Part shown: positions 35,736 through 48,397 of the stretch, piece after piece
How the letters are laid out: every line of letters starts with the position of its first letter
Numbering within the stretch: position 1 is the first letter of the stretch
Assembly (NCBI GenBank): GCA_963920575.1
Contig: OY986966.1
Location: 11,572,048-11,636,047, forward strand
Direction: 5' to 3'
DNA from: Narthecium ossifragum
Lineage: Eukaryota > Streptophyta > Magnoliopsida > Dioscoreales > Nartheciaceae
Length of the DNA: 64,000 nt
Made by a program: the position numbers and the translations under genes
The notes under the pieces: model-generated
The model's input: the letters and a program-made list of their open reading frames with translations, nothing else
Database searches by the model: none
Told to the model about the DNA's origin: nothing

Positions 35736-37939
35736 TGTGAGGACCTGTCCCTTTACTCCTTGGTCGACCGTCTAGGTCGGGCCTGAGGCTCGTTGTGGAC
35801 CGCAAGACGTAATTTGGTAAATTGCGCCTTGTCGGTTTGTTTCACACCCGCGTTGTGCACCCACGGCCTTGGATTGATATGTGTGTTTGATTAGATCCTT
35901 GTAGGCGTTCTCGATCGAAGGCTATCGGAGCTCGATCAGGAAAGATCGAATCGAACGGCCGAGATTAGATCTCATTGGCTGAGTCACCCTAACCCTGTCA
36001 CCGTCACTGTAGTAGGTCGGTTCACGACCCTCTATAAAGCCCCCCCTCCCCTCCTCCTTTCTTCTCTTTTCCTTCCTCTGCTTCCCGCGGCCTCTTCTTC
36101 TCCTTTCTTCTCCTTCTTTCTTCCCGTCGTGAGTAAGCCCTTGAGAGAGAGAGAGCTCCAGCAGCTTCTCCGGCGAGCTTGGAGGTGCTCTACGACGAGG
36201 AGGAAGCCTTCTTCCAGTGGTTTAGCGGCTGTTTAGCGTAGAACGGTAGGTTTCTACACTTCGGCCTTATTTAAGTGTTCTAAGTTGGTTAGATGTTTGA
36301 TTTGCTTGTTTCTTTGTTTTAGATGTTGCTTGTAGACTTGCCAAGATTTGATTTATGTTTGGCTGGAGTTTGGTTTGATTTAAGTTGGATTTAAGCAAGT
36401 TTTCCTTCATATATTTTCGGTTTTCTATTCTTCATTGAAGCTGCATGTCCGAGCCAATTTCACGGCCCTTTCCATGCATGATCTCAGTTTGTCTTCAACA
36501 GGAAAGTTGTAGATCTATGAGTCTACTTTCAAACCCAATTGATTTCATATTTTGCCGATTTTGCTATGCTTTTTGGTGATTTTTATTCCAAGCTGTGTCA
36601 GAGCAGAGTTTTTCATGAATAGTGCCGCCAGACTCCACGGTCGACCGTCGCAGTCTCCACGGTCGACCGTGGGCCTGAAAATCAGCAAAATAACCCCTCA
36701 CGATCGATCTGTTGATCGACCGTCAACCTTAACTCTTCTAATGTCGATCAGTTGATCGACCGCTAGCCTTGAATAGTGTTTTTTCATAGTTCTTTGATCG
36801 GATTTCCTTCATGATAGATAGCCAATGATATTAGGAACCATTCATGCTATTATCAGTGGATCTTTTATCGGGGTTGCTTCCCGTTGTGGGGTTTCTCTGC
36901 GAACTGGCTGGCAGCTGGTGGTGTCACCGATGCAGCAGTTCCTTGGCTTAATTACATGTTCATCACCCCGGGCCGGCAGCGTGCCGAGTCCAAACTTTGT
37001 TTAATATTATCATATTGTTGCATGCTTACCTCTTACTTGCGCATGATCATAGCATGCATATGACTGTGCATTAGATGCATAACGATAGGGCGTGGGCGAT
37101 GGGTTGATCGCGGATCCGAGGCTTTCGGGTAGCTCGGATTTAGCTCTAGGACCGTGGCGGGTAACAGGGTCCAGGTTGGATTGTAATATTCAGTCGATAT
37201 CGATGATAGGCTTAGATGACTTGAATACATGTTGATCGATGATTTAGAGGTCGTGTCGGCCTCGAGTCGGGTTCTGAGGTGTAGCCGATGTCCAGTTATA
37301 ACGACTCTTGAGTAGAGGGTATGCCTACTTAGCGGTGCCATTTCCCGCCAGCAGTGCCGGTTGCCTGCTTGTGAGTCAGTAGTGTTGTTTCCTGCTTACT
37401 GAGCGTGATCCATCATGTGACCAGTTCTTCTGGAAGATCATGATCGTGGATCTCAGAGACACGCGGTGGGGTTATGTGACCCATGTGTACACCCAGACCT
37501 TACTTGGGGGCGACACTGTTGAGTTCCCTCCTTTCTGTGTGTCGTAGTGTAGAACCCTACTGAGCTTTATGCTCACTCCTACCCGGGCTGTGTTTTGTAG
37601 GTGCAGGCGTCATCTCTTTTTCAGTAGCCCCTACCAGGCATGTGTTTGGTGGCGTGGCGGCGTCTGGCGGTGCTTGAGGAGCGGTGATCACCTGTCTACC
37701 CATCTTTTGTTTAGATAGTCTCCTACGGGAGTATCTTGTACAAATGTAAACCCTTTTGAGGATTTGAATAATATTGTATTTCTTTGAGGTTATTAATCTT
37801 TGTAATATAAGGGTGCTTATGAATTGCTTAGGGAGACCAGTAGGTTAGAGGGAACCCCTCACCAAAACTTTTCCGCATTAGTTAGGTTCCGGTTCACGTC
37901 GCCCGGCCTGGTTGGGCCTTCGCGGGTTGGGGCGCAACA
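35736..37939 (+). mobile_element. family 1 solo LTR with TSD CGTGT
   Basis: 2204 bp from TGTGAGGACCTG to GGTTGGGGCGCAACA, flanked by CGTGT (35731-35735, 37940-37944). TATA box at 36033-36038. This copy uses the GGTCGACC form of the palindrome, mainly in the downstream array 36639-36763; upstream there are only imperfect CGATCGAA-like units (35910-35960). Inserted in the viral leader. Confidence 0.93.
36639..36763. repeat. CGGTCGACCG palindrome array
   Basis: CGGTCGACCG at 36639 and 36661, then GATCGATCTGTTGATCGACC (~36702) and a similar GATCAGTTGATCGACC near 36745. The palindrome core differs from the GATCGATC of other copies at the same LTR position. Confidence 0.85.
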
Positions 37940-38227
37940 CGTGTGGTTCTTAGTTTATTTTAGATTTCTGATGTATTATGTGGATCTTTACCAAAGTCGT
38001 GTTGAGCACCGTTGAGCTGAGGATATGGCATGTTGGGTAAGTCTCGTAAACCGTTGACAGACAAGCAGAAGAAATCAGAGTTTAGAATAGATCTAGGTTG
38101 ATGTAAAGCATTAACTGATCATGCATCACGATAAAGAAGGTAAGTAAAAACAAAAATGAATATATAAGATATTTCTTCTTCTAATATTAATCTATTATGA
38201 TTGGGTCTGCAGATCGGAAATATGACA

Positions 38228-39245
38228 TTTTCTTCAAAAATTACTTGAAATATGAGTAAAAATTTGAAAAATGTCAAATTGATAGAATTTCCCACAAAAC
38301 TAGACTCACTTAACAAGTGGTCTATTTCGGAGGTCTCTAATAGGGAAATATACCAGGTAGGATTTCTGGATTTGAAATCGCTAATAGCGATAAAAATTGT
38401 CGAAATGACAGTATCAGTGGATTATGAAGATCAAACAATAAATCTTCTATCATAAGATGATATTCAATGCTATATGGATAAATATAATTATATCCATATT
38501 GGATTAGTTCAAGTGGCTTATAAACCACTTACACTTCCAGCATTAAATGCATCAATTTTATCATGGTTAAGGAATGAACTCAATCTCTAGTGGGACTTAT
38601 GGAGACTAGTTTAAGTTATGGTTTGGTATATTTTAATGTATATCCAAATTTAAGTCTGTCATTGATAGATCCACATATATTAGAAGCAGTCAGTCTTAAT
38701 ATAAAGACTCATGGTTATGAATTTTTACCACAATCGCAAATGATAGCAATAATCTATCGTACTCATTTTAAAGTTCTAAGTACTTTAGCCCCTAAAGCTA
38801 GGCATCATATTGCACCGGGCAACGCCTTATTAATTGATAGTAATTTACTATCATCTCGATAAGGACATTATTGCAAAATTTGTGTTGTCCATCTCTCACT
38901 TATTTTATATGGTATAAAAATACCTATATTAGTAGAGTCATGCAAATACCGAATGCTAATAGTATCAACTAGAAATCCAAATTTATAGATGGATCACCTA
39001 ATCTCTTTGAAGAAAGAGTCAGAAATTACCTAAAGGAACAAAATAATGGATTAATTCCTTATTCTTTCTTCACGTACGATGCATTAATAAATGCATGTAT
39101 ACATGAGGGTTTGAGTTTATGTAATGACATAAAACTCGAAAATCAGTTAAAGTCTTATAAACTTACAGAGAAAAAAACAATTAAGTGAATTTACCAACAA
39201 TTTACTTTCCATGAGCCCAATAGGCTTGAAAAAAGGAAGACAGTC
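38228..39245 (+). pseudogene. caulimovirid movement protein, degraded
   Basis: Blocks at 38252-38455, 38490-38580 and 38590-38862 match the 30K-type movement protein of the family, which forms tubules for cell-to-cell spread in the living virus. Visible signatures include IHIGLVQVAYKPLTLP (from ~38490) and FKVLSTLAPKARHH (from ~38770). In-frame stops near 38453 and 38588 and a frameshift after 38860 break it. The downstream part to 39245 is weakly readable and ends at an LTR fragment. Confidence 0.8.
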
Positions 39246-39498
39246 TGTGAGGACCTGTCCCTCTACCCCTGTGGCTCGTTGTAGACCGCAAGGGCAATTT
39301 GGTAAATTACGTCTTATTGGTTTGTTCCACACCCGCGTGTGCACACACTGACCATGTTTGTATTAGTGTTTGATTAGAAAGGTTAGGTGGACCCGGGATC
39401 GAAAGATCCGAGCTTGCGCTTGAGTTTTAGCCCAAGTCTAGCTTTCTTCACCTAAAGGATCGATCTTTTCTTGCTAGAATATCGATCTTTTGAGATAA
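39246..39498 (+). mobile_element. 5' fragment of a family 1 LTR
   Basis: Starts TGTGAGGACCTGTCCCTC like the full LTRs and follows them for ~240 bases through the first palindromes (GATCGATC at ~39459), then stops before the TATA box. No matching 3' end or TSD, so it is truncated. Confidence 0.85.
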
Positions 39499-40108
39499 AA
39501 AATGAAGGATTAAGAAAATTATTATATAGAATTTTAATCAATTCTGAATCAGGAGAAGAAAATCATACTTCTTCTTCAGAGTCATCAAGTGACGAAGAAA
39601 ATCTTTGTCAATAATATTAGTGCTATAAAAGATAATCTAAATTATTGGAAATCAATAATCGAAATGAATGGATTATCAATCAATATGATTTCTATAAATA
39701 AAGAGTTATTTACAAAATTACTCTCAGAAGAAAATATGTCTTCTGAAATGAAGTCTAAATTAAAAGGCTTATGTATATAAGGAGAAAAGGAAGCAAAAAC
39801 TAAAAATGATAATACTTATAGGCTGTCAAAAATCTTAAAAAGATGACATGAAAAAACAGTAAAGACTTTGTCTTTGTCTGAGTAAAATCGATGTCTTAAT
39901 AACCTCAAAGAAGAAATTAAAAGCATAAGAGAAGAAAATAAATTTATTCTCTCCATTCTTGGATGTTCTGAAGAACCGATTCATGAATCAATACATGAAA
40001 CATGATCATCTTTAGAACATCCCAATGATTTATTATAAATTTTACAACAAATTACTTCACAAAAACGGTATATTGAGGTAACTTTGGTGATACTGATCAA
40101 GTGGTTAA
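39499..40108 (+). pseudogene. endogenous virus capsid-protein region (tentative)
   Basis: Short frames between the movement protein and protease include an acidic Ser/Glu-rich cluster (near 39545-39600) and helical Lys/Asn/Glu-rich stretches, as in the capsid region of caulimovirids. The Cys-rich zinc knuckle was not seen. The call rests mainly on position in the polyprotein. Confidence 0.45.
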
Positions 40109-40515
40109 TGTTGGACTTTATCCAATTTGTCCACATAAGGTGGACCACATTCGCAACAAGCCAAGTTTAAGTGGTTCATAAGGTTTAAGAGTTCAAGGTC
40201 AATTCAAATCATGATTTGAATTGATATGTCAGTTGGATTGTGATAACCCATATATTTGACTTGGTCCCCTCTCGGCTATGTACGGTTTTAGGGTTCCCCA
40301 TCTACCACACATACGGAGTAGCCAAAGAGTGGAAACCAAGAATCCCAATCTTTGAGATCAGATCTGAAGAACAGAAGAACCTACAAGAGGGGCTGTCGAA
40401 GATCAAAGCTTCCGCACACTCAAGAAGGATTTAGTGATGTCGGGTATGTTTTAATCGTATAAAGTTTCAGATCTGCATGATTGATGTATGTAGATCTATA
40501 TGGTTATTTCCAACA
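40109..40515. mobile_element. 407-bp solo LTR inside the endogenous virus
   Basis: Ends TGTTGGAC...TTTCCAACA are inverted repeats of copia LTR type. Flanks GTTAA (40104-40108) and GTTAT (40516-40520) differ only at the last base. Removing it brings the viral capsid and protease frames together. Confidence 0.75.
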
Positions 40516-43166
40516 GTTATATCCAACTGGATTGCATTGATTGATAGCGGTGTTGATTTAAATTGTATACGAGAAGGAATAGTACCCTCTTAGTATTTTG
40601 AGAAAACCACTCAGCAACTTAGTGGTATAAATGGAAATAAGTTAGAAGTTAATTATAAACTTTCGAAAGCATATATTTGTGCAAGTAATAACACTTGCAT
40701 CCCAACCCCATTTATTTTGATAAAAAATTTAGGGTAAATTTTCAATTAGTACCTTGTAATTTGATCGAGATTTTTATTTGGTCCCTAACATTCAAAGAGT
40801 TGAAATCAAGTCCCTCAAGTTTCAATTGCTCACTTATGTGGTCCGCCACGTCAGCTTCCGTTAGCTTTCATTAGCTCCCCGTAACAACCTGACGGAAAAT
40901 AGGGCCACATGCACCGCACGTGACCCCATGCCGTCTCTCCCCGTTGCCCCATGAGGGACTTAACGGGGTGTTTGGTCACGTGGCCACCTTTTCCCATGAG
41001 AAAACCCATCTCCCGCCTGCTAGGGTTTCTAGGATCGGTGATCCAAGCGACGAGAGAGGTGGTCCTAGTGTCGATCTCAGCGGCAATCGACATAGATCAT
41101 CGTTTTGAGACAGGTACTGGCCCGATTTTCCTCATTTCCATAGGGTTCATGTCGGATTTTTTTGTTTTCTTTAGGGTTAGTGTCGGATTGTTAACACATG
41201 CTTGCTTTATTCGATTGATTTGTTTAATGTCTTGATTTCTTGAACCATGTGTGAATTTTCTCATTCCTCTTTCGATTTGTTTAATCAAAGACCATGTGCT
41301 CTGGGATTAGTTTAATAGGTGGGGTTGACTGTAATACCCGTTGATCTTACTGAAATGTGGGGTTACCTTGTGGACTCATTTGTGAGATGTGGGGTTACTT
41401 TTGGATTCCTTTTTTATTCCTTTGTACTGTTTAGCCTTTAGTTTTCTAGATAAAAGCTGTGTACTGCACTTTCCAATTGTTTGAGTTTGAGATATTGTTT
41501 TTTATATCCAGGGTATGTGAAACCTAGGTCTCCCATGAATTTTGATCTTAGTCCTTTATTGAATGACTATCATGTCATGGAAATGGTCACCCCTGCTATT
41601 AAGTATGATGAAGTACACCTATATGCAGAGCACTGTATCGATGAAGCACATGAGTTTGTTGATGAGGCTGAGCTGGATGGTGGTGGGGAAGGTGGAACTG
41701 ATCCTCTCCAGGTTGACTCAGATAGTAGTGATGGGTCTATTGAGTATGATCCTATAGCTGAAGGTAGTAGTATTGATGGTGAGGATGACATAGATTATAG
41801 GCCATATTTAGTATCAAACCGTGGTCTTGAAATTGGAGGACAAGATGGTGGTTAGGATGATGGCGGACATAATGAGACTGGGGGGAATACTGAAGAAGAA
41901 CAGGGGGAGAGAGGAGATATGAGTGAAGAGGATATGAGGGAGGATTCTGAATATTTACCTAGTGAAGAGCTAGTCAGCTTGTGTAGGTCTTCTGATGAGG
42001 AGGTTGATTCCTACCCAGTCTTCAAACAAGAAACTGACATGCAGGGGAATATTAAATTGGTAGTTGGGACCAAATTCCCCTCTGCAAGAGTTTTTAAGAA
42101 GTTCATAAGGGAATATGCAATTAGAGGTGGGTATAATGTCAAAATTGTAAAAAATGCCAAGGACAGGGTGACAGCTAGGTGCAGAGGTGGGTGCCCTTGG
42201 AGGATCCATGCCTCCCCTATGCAGAACCAACAAGCATGGCAAATCAAGACATTGACTGATAAGCATGCATGTAGTAGGACTTACAAGAACAACCTTGTTA
42301 CCTTTAATTGGTTAGCTGAAAAGTATGTTGATGATATAATAATTGACCTTGACATCAAGCTTAGCATTTTAATTGAGAAGGTGAAGAGGGATTACATAAT
42401 TGACATCTCAAAAAGCCAGGCATGGCATGTGAGAAAGAAGGCAAGACAAATGATCCAGGGAACTTATGGAGAGCAATATGCCAGGATTAGGGACTACTGT
42501 CATGAGATTTTAAGGAGTAATCCAGGCAGCACATGCGTTGTGAAAGCAAACATGGCTGATGATGGGTCCCGTTCTATTTTTGAAAGGGCTTATATATGCT
42601 TTGAAGTGTGCAAACAGGGGTTTAGGGTTGGTTGCATGCTTTTGATTGGTCTAGATGGATGTCACATTAAAGGGCCATGCCATGGGCAGCAGCTTCTTGC
42701 AACCATAGCAAGGGATGGGAATGATCAAATGTTCCCTATTTATTATGCCATAGTTGAGGTAGAGACCAGAGACACATGGACATGGTTTTTGGAACTTTTA
42801 TTGTTTGACATTGGACCTACACAGTCAAATAAGTGGACTTTCATCACAGACCAGCAGTAGGTAAGCAAACAACTATACTCTCATCAAACAAGTGGGCTTT
42901 CATGAAACTAATGTTTTATTGTCTTCTTTGTTCTATGTTGACTATTTCAAGGTCTAATTCCAGCCATGCATGATCTTATGCCTGGTGTGGACCACAGGTT
43001 TTGTGTGAGGCATTTGTATGCTAACTTTAACAAAATTCACAAGGGTTTGATGTTGAAGCTGTTAATGTGGGATGTAGTCAAGGCCACCAACAAGCCATAT
43101 TTTGATGAAGTTATGGGCCAGTTGAAGAATATTGATCCATAGGCTCACAACTATCTAGTACAACTA

Positions 43167-45359
43167 TGTGAGGACCTGTCCCTCTATTCCTGTAGCTCGT
43201 TGTTGACCACAAGGGCAATTCGGTAAATTGCGCATTGTCGGTTCGTTTCTTACCCGCGTGTGCGCTCGCAACCTCTGATTGATGTTTGTGTTTGACTAGA
43301 TCCGTTTAGGAGGTTTTTATTTTGGATCTTGGACCGGTGGATCGATCCAACAATCGATCCAGCTAAGTCTTGGATCGATCCCTCTTGGCCTGGGATCGAT
43401 CCGAGAACTATAGCACATCGGTGGAGTTGCGAGGGCGGCCGTCGTGGCCATCACCCTCTGCTGTCAGGGGAGAGGAGACTTCCTCTCCTCTGATTTTACT
43501 TTTCCCCGGCCTTCCCGGCTTTCCCCGGCCTTTTCTTCCTCTTCTCTTCCTTCTCTTCTTTTCTCTTCTTCTTCCTGGCTTCTCTTCTTCCCGCGGAGCT
43601 CTGCTTCTTCCCCTGTTTTTTGGCAGCCATCTTCTTCTTCGCTGTTCTTCCTCCTCCGGCCACCATTTTGGGAGCTTGAAAGCTCGTTGGATCTGTGGTG
43701 GCGTGAGGAAGATCCCTGGCATGGTTTAGTTGCTTGGTTAGCGGCCGTTTAGCGGGGAATCAACCGAGAATTAGCGTTTCCGGTAGGTGTTCTACCTACG
43801 TGAGTTGTTTAATGGGTTTCTCTAAATCTAGCCGTTTGATCGTGTTGTTCTTTGTGTGGTTAGCTTCCTTTTGCTTAGTATAATTTCTGGTTTAAGTTTC
43901 ATAAACTTTGGTTGAGATTTTAGTAGGATTTGAGCATGATTAGACTCGAATTTTCCGGTTTCTTTGTTCTTGAGGAACAGCCAGTGTACGGCGCGTTTTT
44001 CGGTTTGTACACACATGTTCTTGGGTTGTGATGAACATAAGAGTTGTAGATCTCTGAGTTATCTTTACATTCCAGCTTATTTCGTATTTTTCCGATTTTT
44101 CTATGAATTGTGGTGATTTTGCTCGTGGCCTGCGACGAGACTGATCTGAAGCTGGTATGAAGCTGTTTGGATCGATCCAAATAGTCCGGATCGATCCAAT
44201 GTTTTCTGGATCGATCCAAATGTTCCGGATCGATCCCAAAGCTGGCTGATGGTGTTTTATGGACTATTTTTAGTGGTTTGATTTGCGTTTTTCCCGGTAA
44301 TCGAGCCGTGGATGCTGTTGGATCTAGGACCGATCCAGGTTGCACCCAAGATGGTCTGTTCACTGAGGGCAGTCGGATCGATCCATGGGTATGTTTGGAT
44401 CAATCCAGTGTTTTTCAGGAACAGTATCTGAGGGTAGCAGAGAATGGCATGTTTAGTGATATTGCTATAAACTGTTGTTTGTTACTGCTTTGTGGTTGAA
44501 CCGGGAGTGTGATGACTCCCGGGATTGTGTAGAATAAATGGGCTGGCTGTATGCCCTTTATCGCTTTGTGGTTAACCGAGGGAGTCATGAACCCTCGGGA
44601 ATGCTTAGTATAAATGGGCCATGGGTTGTGCCTTTGATTGTTGCTTGTTTATATTGTTGTATGCATTGTTATTTGTGCATTAGATGCCTAGGGTTTGACT
44701 GTAGTGCTATTAGTCTGCTGTTTGGGGTCGTGTTAGCTCTGTCGCTTCGAGTGCTGAGAGTTGCTTGTCATAACCGCGGTTGTTCCGCCAAGTGTGGAGG
44801 TCCCGCTTGGAGAAGGGTGTCCTACTGGTATCGTCCTTGTCCATCCTGTGTCAGGGATTGTCGGAGGAAGTCCACCCTAGGCAGTGGCTGTCGGAGGGAC
44901 GTACTTTGGACGGGTAGCCTTCGGGTTATTGACGGGATTTGTGGGGTCCTTGGCAGGCTTCAATACTTGGCACAAAGTTAGTTTAGTTACAGTTTCCCCT
45001 TCCTTGTGTGTGACGTAGAGTAGAACCCTACTGAGCTTAGTGCTCACTCCTACCCGGGCGGCGTTTGCAGGTATAGGTACCAGCTCTCCTGCGGTGGGCC
45101 CCAGTTGCTCGTCCTGCGGTGCCGCGTCGACGTTAAGGCATGTTTGAGGGCCAGGATGGTTTCTGCTGTGCTTTTCAGGAGACTACTGATAATGTAACTC
45201 TGTTTTATGTACAGTTTTGTAATAATAGGAGTTGTTAGATTTACTTCTGTCCTCTGACTGCTTGTTGTAACTGTTTCCGCCAGTTGCTGTTAGTAGATGT
45301 AGGAAACCCCCCCCCCTCGTGTCCCGGTCCGGGTGGGTCTAACGGGCCGGGGCGCGACA
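43167..45359 (+). mobile_element. family 1 solo LTR with TSD AACTA
   Basis: 2193 bp, TGTGAGGACCTG to GGGGCGCGACA, flanked by AACTA (43162-43166, 45360-45364). Uses the GGATCGATCC variant in both arrays (43339-43401 and 44169-44386). I see no clear TATA box at the usual place, so its promoter may be decayed. Low-complexity Ser/Leu/Pro frames at 43370-43752 are not genes. Confidence 0.93.
43339..44386. repeat. paired GGATCGATCCA palindrome arrays of one LTR
   Basis: Array one (43339-43401) has four copies in ~60 bases; array two (44169-44386) has four copies in the first ~65 bases plus a later one near 44376. Both use the same GGATCGATCC(A) form, unlike the copies at 35736 and 48398. Confidence 0.88.
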
Positions 45360-46709
45360 AACTACCACCCACATGGTGGTGCAGGCATGCCTTTGATTTC
45401 TACCCTAAGTGTGATCTCCTGTCTAACAATATGGCTAAAGCATTCAACAAGTTTATACTGGATGCTAGGAAAAAGCCCATCATCACCATGCTAGAGGAGA
45501 TAAGGATCAAGCTAATGACAAGGATGAGGCTAAAGAGGGAGCAGATGACAACATATGATGGGGACATTTGCCCAAGGATAAAGTTGAAGCTGGAGGAAAA
45601 CAAAGTGGCTAGTGGGATCTGGGTGTGCATCTATTCTGGGGATAAGAGGTTTGAGGTAAGATGCAGGGGAGACCAGTACACAGTGGACCTATATAGAGGA
45701 AAAGAGCTATAGTTGCAGAAAGTGGATGTTGACTGGCCTTCCATGTCCCCATGCCATCTCTTGTATTTTTCATGCTAAGGAAAAGGTGGAGGATTATGTC
45801 CATGCATGGTGTAGGAAGGATACATACATGCTTGCATACCAGAGTAACATAAGACCAGTAAATGGGCTTAAATTATGACAGACTGTTGGCACTGATAACA
45901 TCAAGCCACCATTATACAGAAAACCACCTGGTAGACCTAAGAAGATGAGGAAAAGGGCTCCAGATGAGGGTCCAAGTAATAACAAGGTAAAGAGGAGGAA
46001 CACAACAGTGAGGTGCAAAATATGCATTGGGTGGGGACACAACAAAAGAACCTGCAAAGCATTGGGTGGGACTAGCATACCACCACCAACAGGTAGGACC
46101 CCAACAGGCATAAGGGCACAAGGAAGAGGTGGTGGGACCAGCATACCACCTGCAGGGGGTGATGGAAAGATTCAACCACTTATCAAGTGTAAGAATGCAG
46201 CTGACTTCATTTTGATGCATGTTCACTTACTATTACATTGTTACTTTTGAATTTTTAAAGCACACTTATGAATATTTAATGCACTTGTCTACATAGATTG
46301 GAAGAGGTGGAAATAGAGCTGCTAATGGGTTTGTCAGACCACAAGACACTGTGGGTGACAATTTATCCAACTTACACAATATGGACATTAGTGTAAGTGT
46401 GGTACATGTTGTAGGATCAGTCTAATTGAGTTTAATTTATCAACTATCTTGCTTTATGCCTAAACCTATGCAGGGAGACAATTACATGGCTGGAGGGAGT
46501 TCAGAGGGACCAAGGGGCAGAGGCAGGGGACATGTCATGCCACAGGAAGCTAGTAGAAGTGGATCTACATCTAGAACAATTCAGGCTGTGAGTGTTAAGC
46601 ATTTATACAAGTAGCATTTATTTACCTGCTATTGTGTTGCTTAACACAATAAATGTTGTAGGGTCACAACACGGCTGAGGCTCATCTTGGATCAAGAAGA
46701 CAACATTGG

Positions 46710-47267
46710 ATGCCTGTGGGGAGAACAGCATCAGTTGCCAGACAAGGAAGAGGGAGACCAGTAGGACAAGTAGCAGGAAGAGGAGGGGGATCAGATGGGG
46801 TAGTAGGAGGAGGTGGGGATATGGCAGCAACACCTAGGGGAAGAGGGAGACCACTAGGAAGAGTGAGGGGAGCAAGTAGGGTAGTAGGAGGAGGTGGGGA
46901 TGTGGCAGCAACACCTAGGGGAAGAGGGAGACCACTAGGAAGAGGGAGGGGAGCAAGTGGGGTAGTAGGAGGAGGTGGGGATGTGGCAGCAGCTCCCAGA
47001 GGGAGAGGGAGACCACTAGGAAGTGGGGCAGGTGCAGGAGCAGGAAGTGCAGCTGGCCAATGCTGGGTTCCAGGAGGGGGTCCGATTCAACCTGATCAAT
47101 TCATACCAGGCCCAAGTCAGCCACCCCAGTCACAAAGTCAAACTAATAACTTCATAGTGGTTGACTGGGAAGGAATGCCAGCTAATGCTCAATTCAAAAC
47201 TCCAAGACCAATTACTGGAGCTGAGTCTTCAAGCTGGAACCCAAAAGCTGGAACTCCAAGACTATAG
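46710..47267 (+). CDS. Gly/Arg-rich protein segment with GRGRP repeats (MULE ORF tail)
   Basis: An open frame of 185 codons. Its centre is an 81-bp tandem repeat (starts 46801, 46882, 46963), encoding 27-residue units of the type VVGGGGDVAATPRGRGRPLG. The repeated RGRP cores are AT-hook-like and suggest minor-groove DNA binding. The C-terminal third is Pro/Gln/Asn-rich. It lies downstream of the MULE zinc knuckle with plausible small exons between (46426-46614), so it is probably the transposase C-terminus rather than a separate gene. The frame itself is unbroken. Confidence 0.5.
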   Translation: MPVGRTASVARQGRGRPVGQVAGRGGGSDGVVGGGGDMAATPRGRGRPLGRVRGASRVVGGGGDVAATPRGRGRPLGRGRGASGVVGGGGDVAAAPRGRGRPLGSGAGAGAGSAAGQCWVPGGGPIQPDQFIPGPSQPPQSQSQTNNFIVVDWEGMPANAQFKTPRPITGAESSSWNPKAGTPRL

Positions 47268-48397
47268 TTTGTTTTGGGATTTGCTTGTCTGTTTTTGGTG
47301 AAGAACAATTGAACTATAGACTGATTAGGTTTTGAACAATTGTGGAATTAAAATGTTTGTCATCTGTTGGTATTTATTTTTGTGGATGACAAACATGTAT
47401 TTAAGTACTGGATGAGATTGAATGTTGTATTTCAGCACTGATAGATGACAAACAATTGACTAGATGTATTTTGACTGTTCAATGTAAGGTTATACATTGT
47501 TACAAGTTTTAGTGAATTCAAGTTTATATGGTTACATGTTCTACAGTGTTACAGGTTTCATTAATTGCTTACAAGTACATTGTTACAGGTTTCAGTGAAT
47601 TCAAGTTGACCAGATGAGATTGAATGTTGTTGTTTTTGTGTGCACAGGTTACAGTTAAAAACATTGACAGATAACTTACACAAACACCCCAAGCAGCACA
47701 ATGGCGGGAGATAGGTTTTCTCACGGGAAAAGGTGGCCACGTGACCAACCACCCCGTTAAGTCCCTCATGGGGCAACGGGGAGAGACGGTATGGGGTCAC
47801 GTGCGGCGCACGTGGCCCCATTTTCCGTCAGGTTATTACAGGGAGCTAACGGGCGTTGACGTGGTGGACCACAACAGCGAGAAATTGAAAATTGAGGGAC
47901 TTGATTTCAACTTTTTGAATGTTAGGGACCAAAGAAAAATCTTGATCAAATTACAGGGTACTAATTGAAAATCTACCCAAAAATTTATCTCATCATATAA
48001 TACTAGGAACACCATTTTTTCATAATATAATGCCAATTCAAACAATAAAGTATTAAGGTATTAATGCTACATATGAAGGAAAATCAATTAAGTTTGATTT
48101 TATCTTTGAAGCTCATACAAATATCTTGAATGAGGTGACAAATATTATTTTAAAAGAAAAACAAATAAGTTTTTTGAAAGAAGAAATTTCTTTTATTCGA
48201 ATTAAAGAACAACTAGTAAAACCAGAGACAAAAAACTTAATAGCTCAAATAGAAAAGAGGTTTCAATTTTCAGTTTGTGGTGCTACCCCAAATGCATTCT
48301 GAGATAGGAAGCAACACATTGTTACTCTTACTTTATTTTTATTTTTTGATGAGTTTAGCCGTTAGGCTAGTTTCAAATTACATTAGTAAATCCAAAA

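Larger units (their letters stand above)
41481..46250 (+). pseudogene. MuDR-type MULE transposase, broken by stops and a solo LTR
   Basis: An acidic N-terminal part (41481-41855, stop TAG) leads into a long frame at 41919-42860. This has the MuDR DNA-binding block with GTKFPSARVFKKFIREYAIR and CRGGCPWRIHAS, and the first catalytic Asp in LIGLDGCHIKG. The next piece (from ~42950) has GVDHRFCVRHLYANFNK. A solo LTR (43167-45359, TSD AACTA) splits it. Afterwards NMAKAFNKFILDARKKPIIT, a CCHC zinc knuckle (VRCKICIGWGHNKRTC, ~46011) and basic residues follow. There are several frame breaks, so it is inactive. Confidence 0.9.
40732..47978 (+). mobile_element. Mutator-like element (MULE) with ~280-bp TIRs and 9-bp TSD
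   Basis: Ends GGGTAAATTTTCAATTAGTA and (reverse complement) GGGTAGATTTTCAATTAGTA extend into inverted repeats of about 280 bp (40732-41015 and 47702-47978). The 9-bp TSD AAAAATTTA is perfect (40723-40731, 47979-47987). Both length and TSD fit Mutator. It holds a broken MuDR-type transposase and a Gly/Arg-rich repeat ORF, and is itself split by a solo LTR. It sits in the viral protease. Confidence 0.95.
40516..48327 (+). pseudogene. endogenous virus protease and start of reverse transcriptase, split by a MULE
   Basis: The first piece (40516-40731) holds the aspartic-protease active-site motif IDSGVDLNCI near 40537. It is cut at 40731 by a MULE insertion. The sequence continues at 47988 with the LGTPFF-like strand of the protease C-terminus, then runs into the N-terminal segment of the reverse transcriptase up to 48327, where a LINE interrupts it. 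Stops are present, for example a TAG near 40593. Confidence 0.75.

Noticed and set aside
43370..43752. Overlapping Ser/Leu/Pro and Arg/Glu-rich frames of ~100 codons
   Set aside because: They lie in the CT-rich transcribed part of a solo LTR and are low-complexity in every frame.
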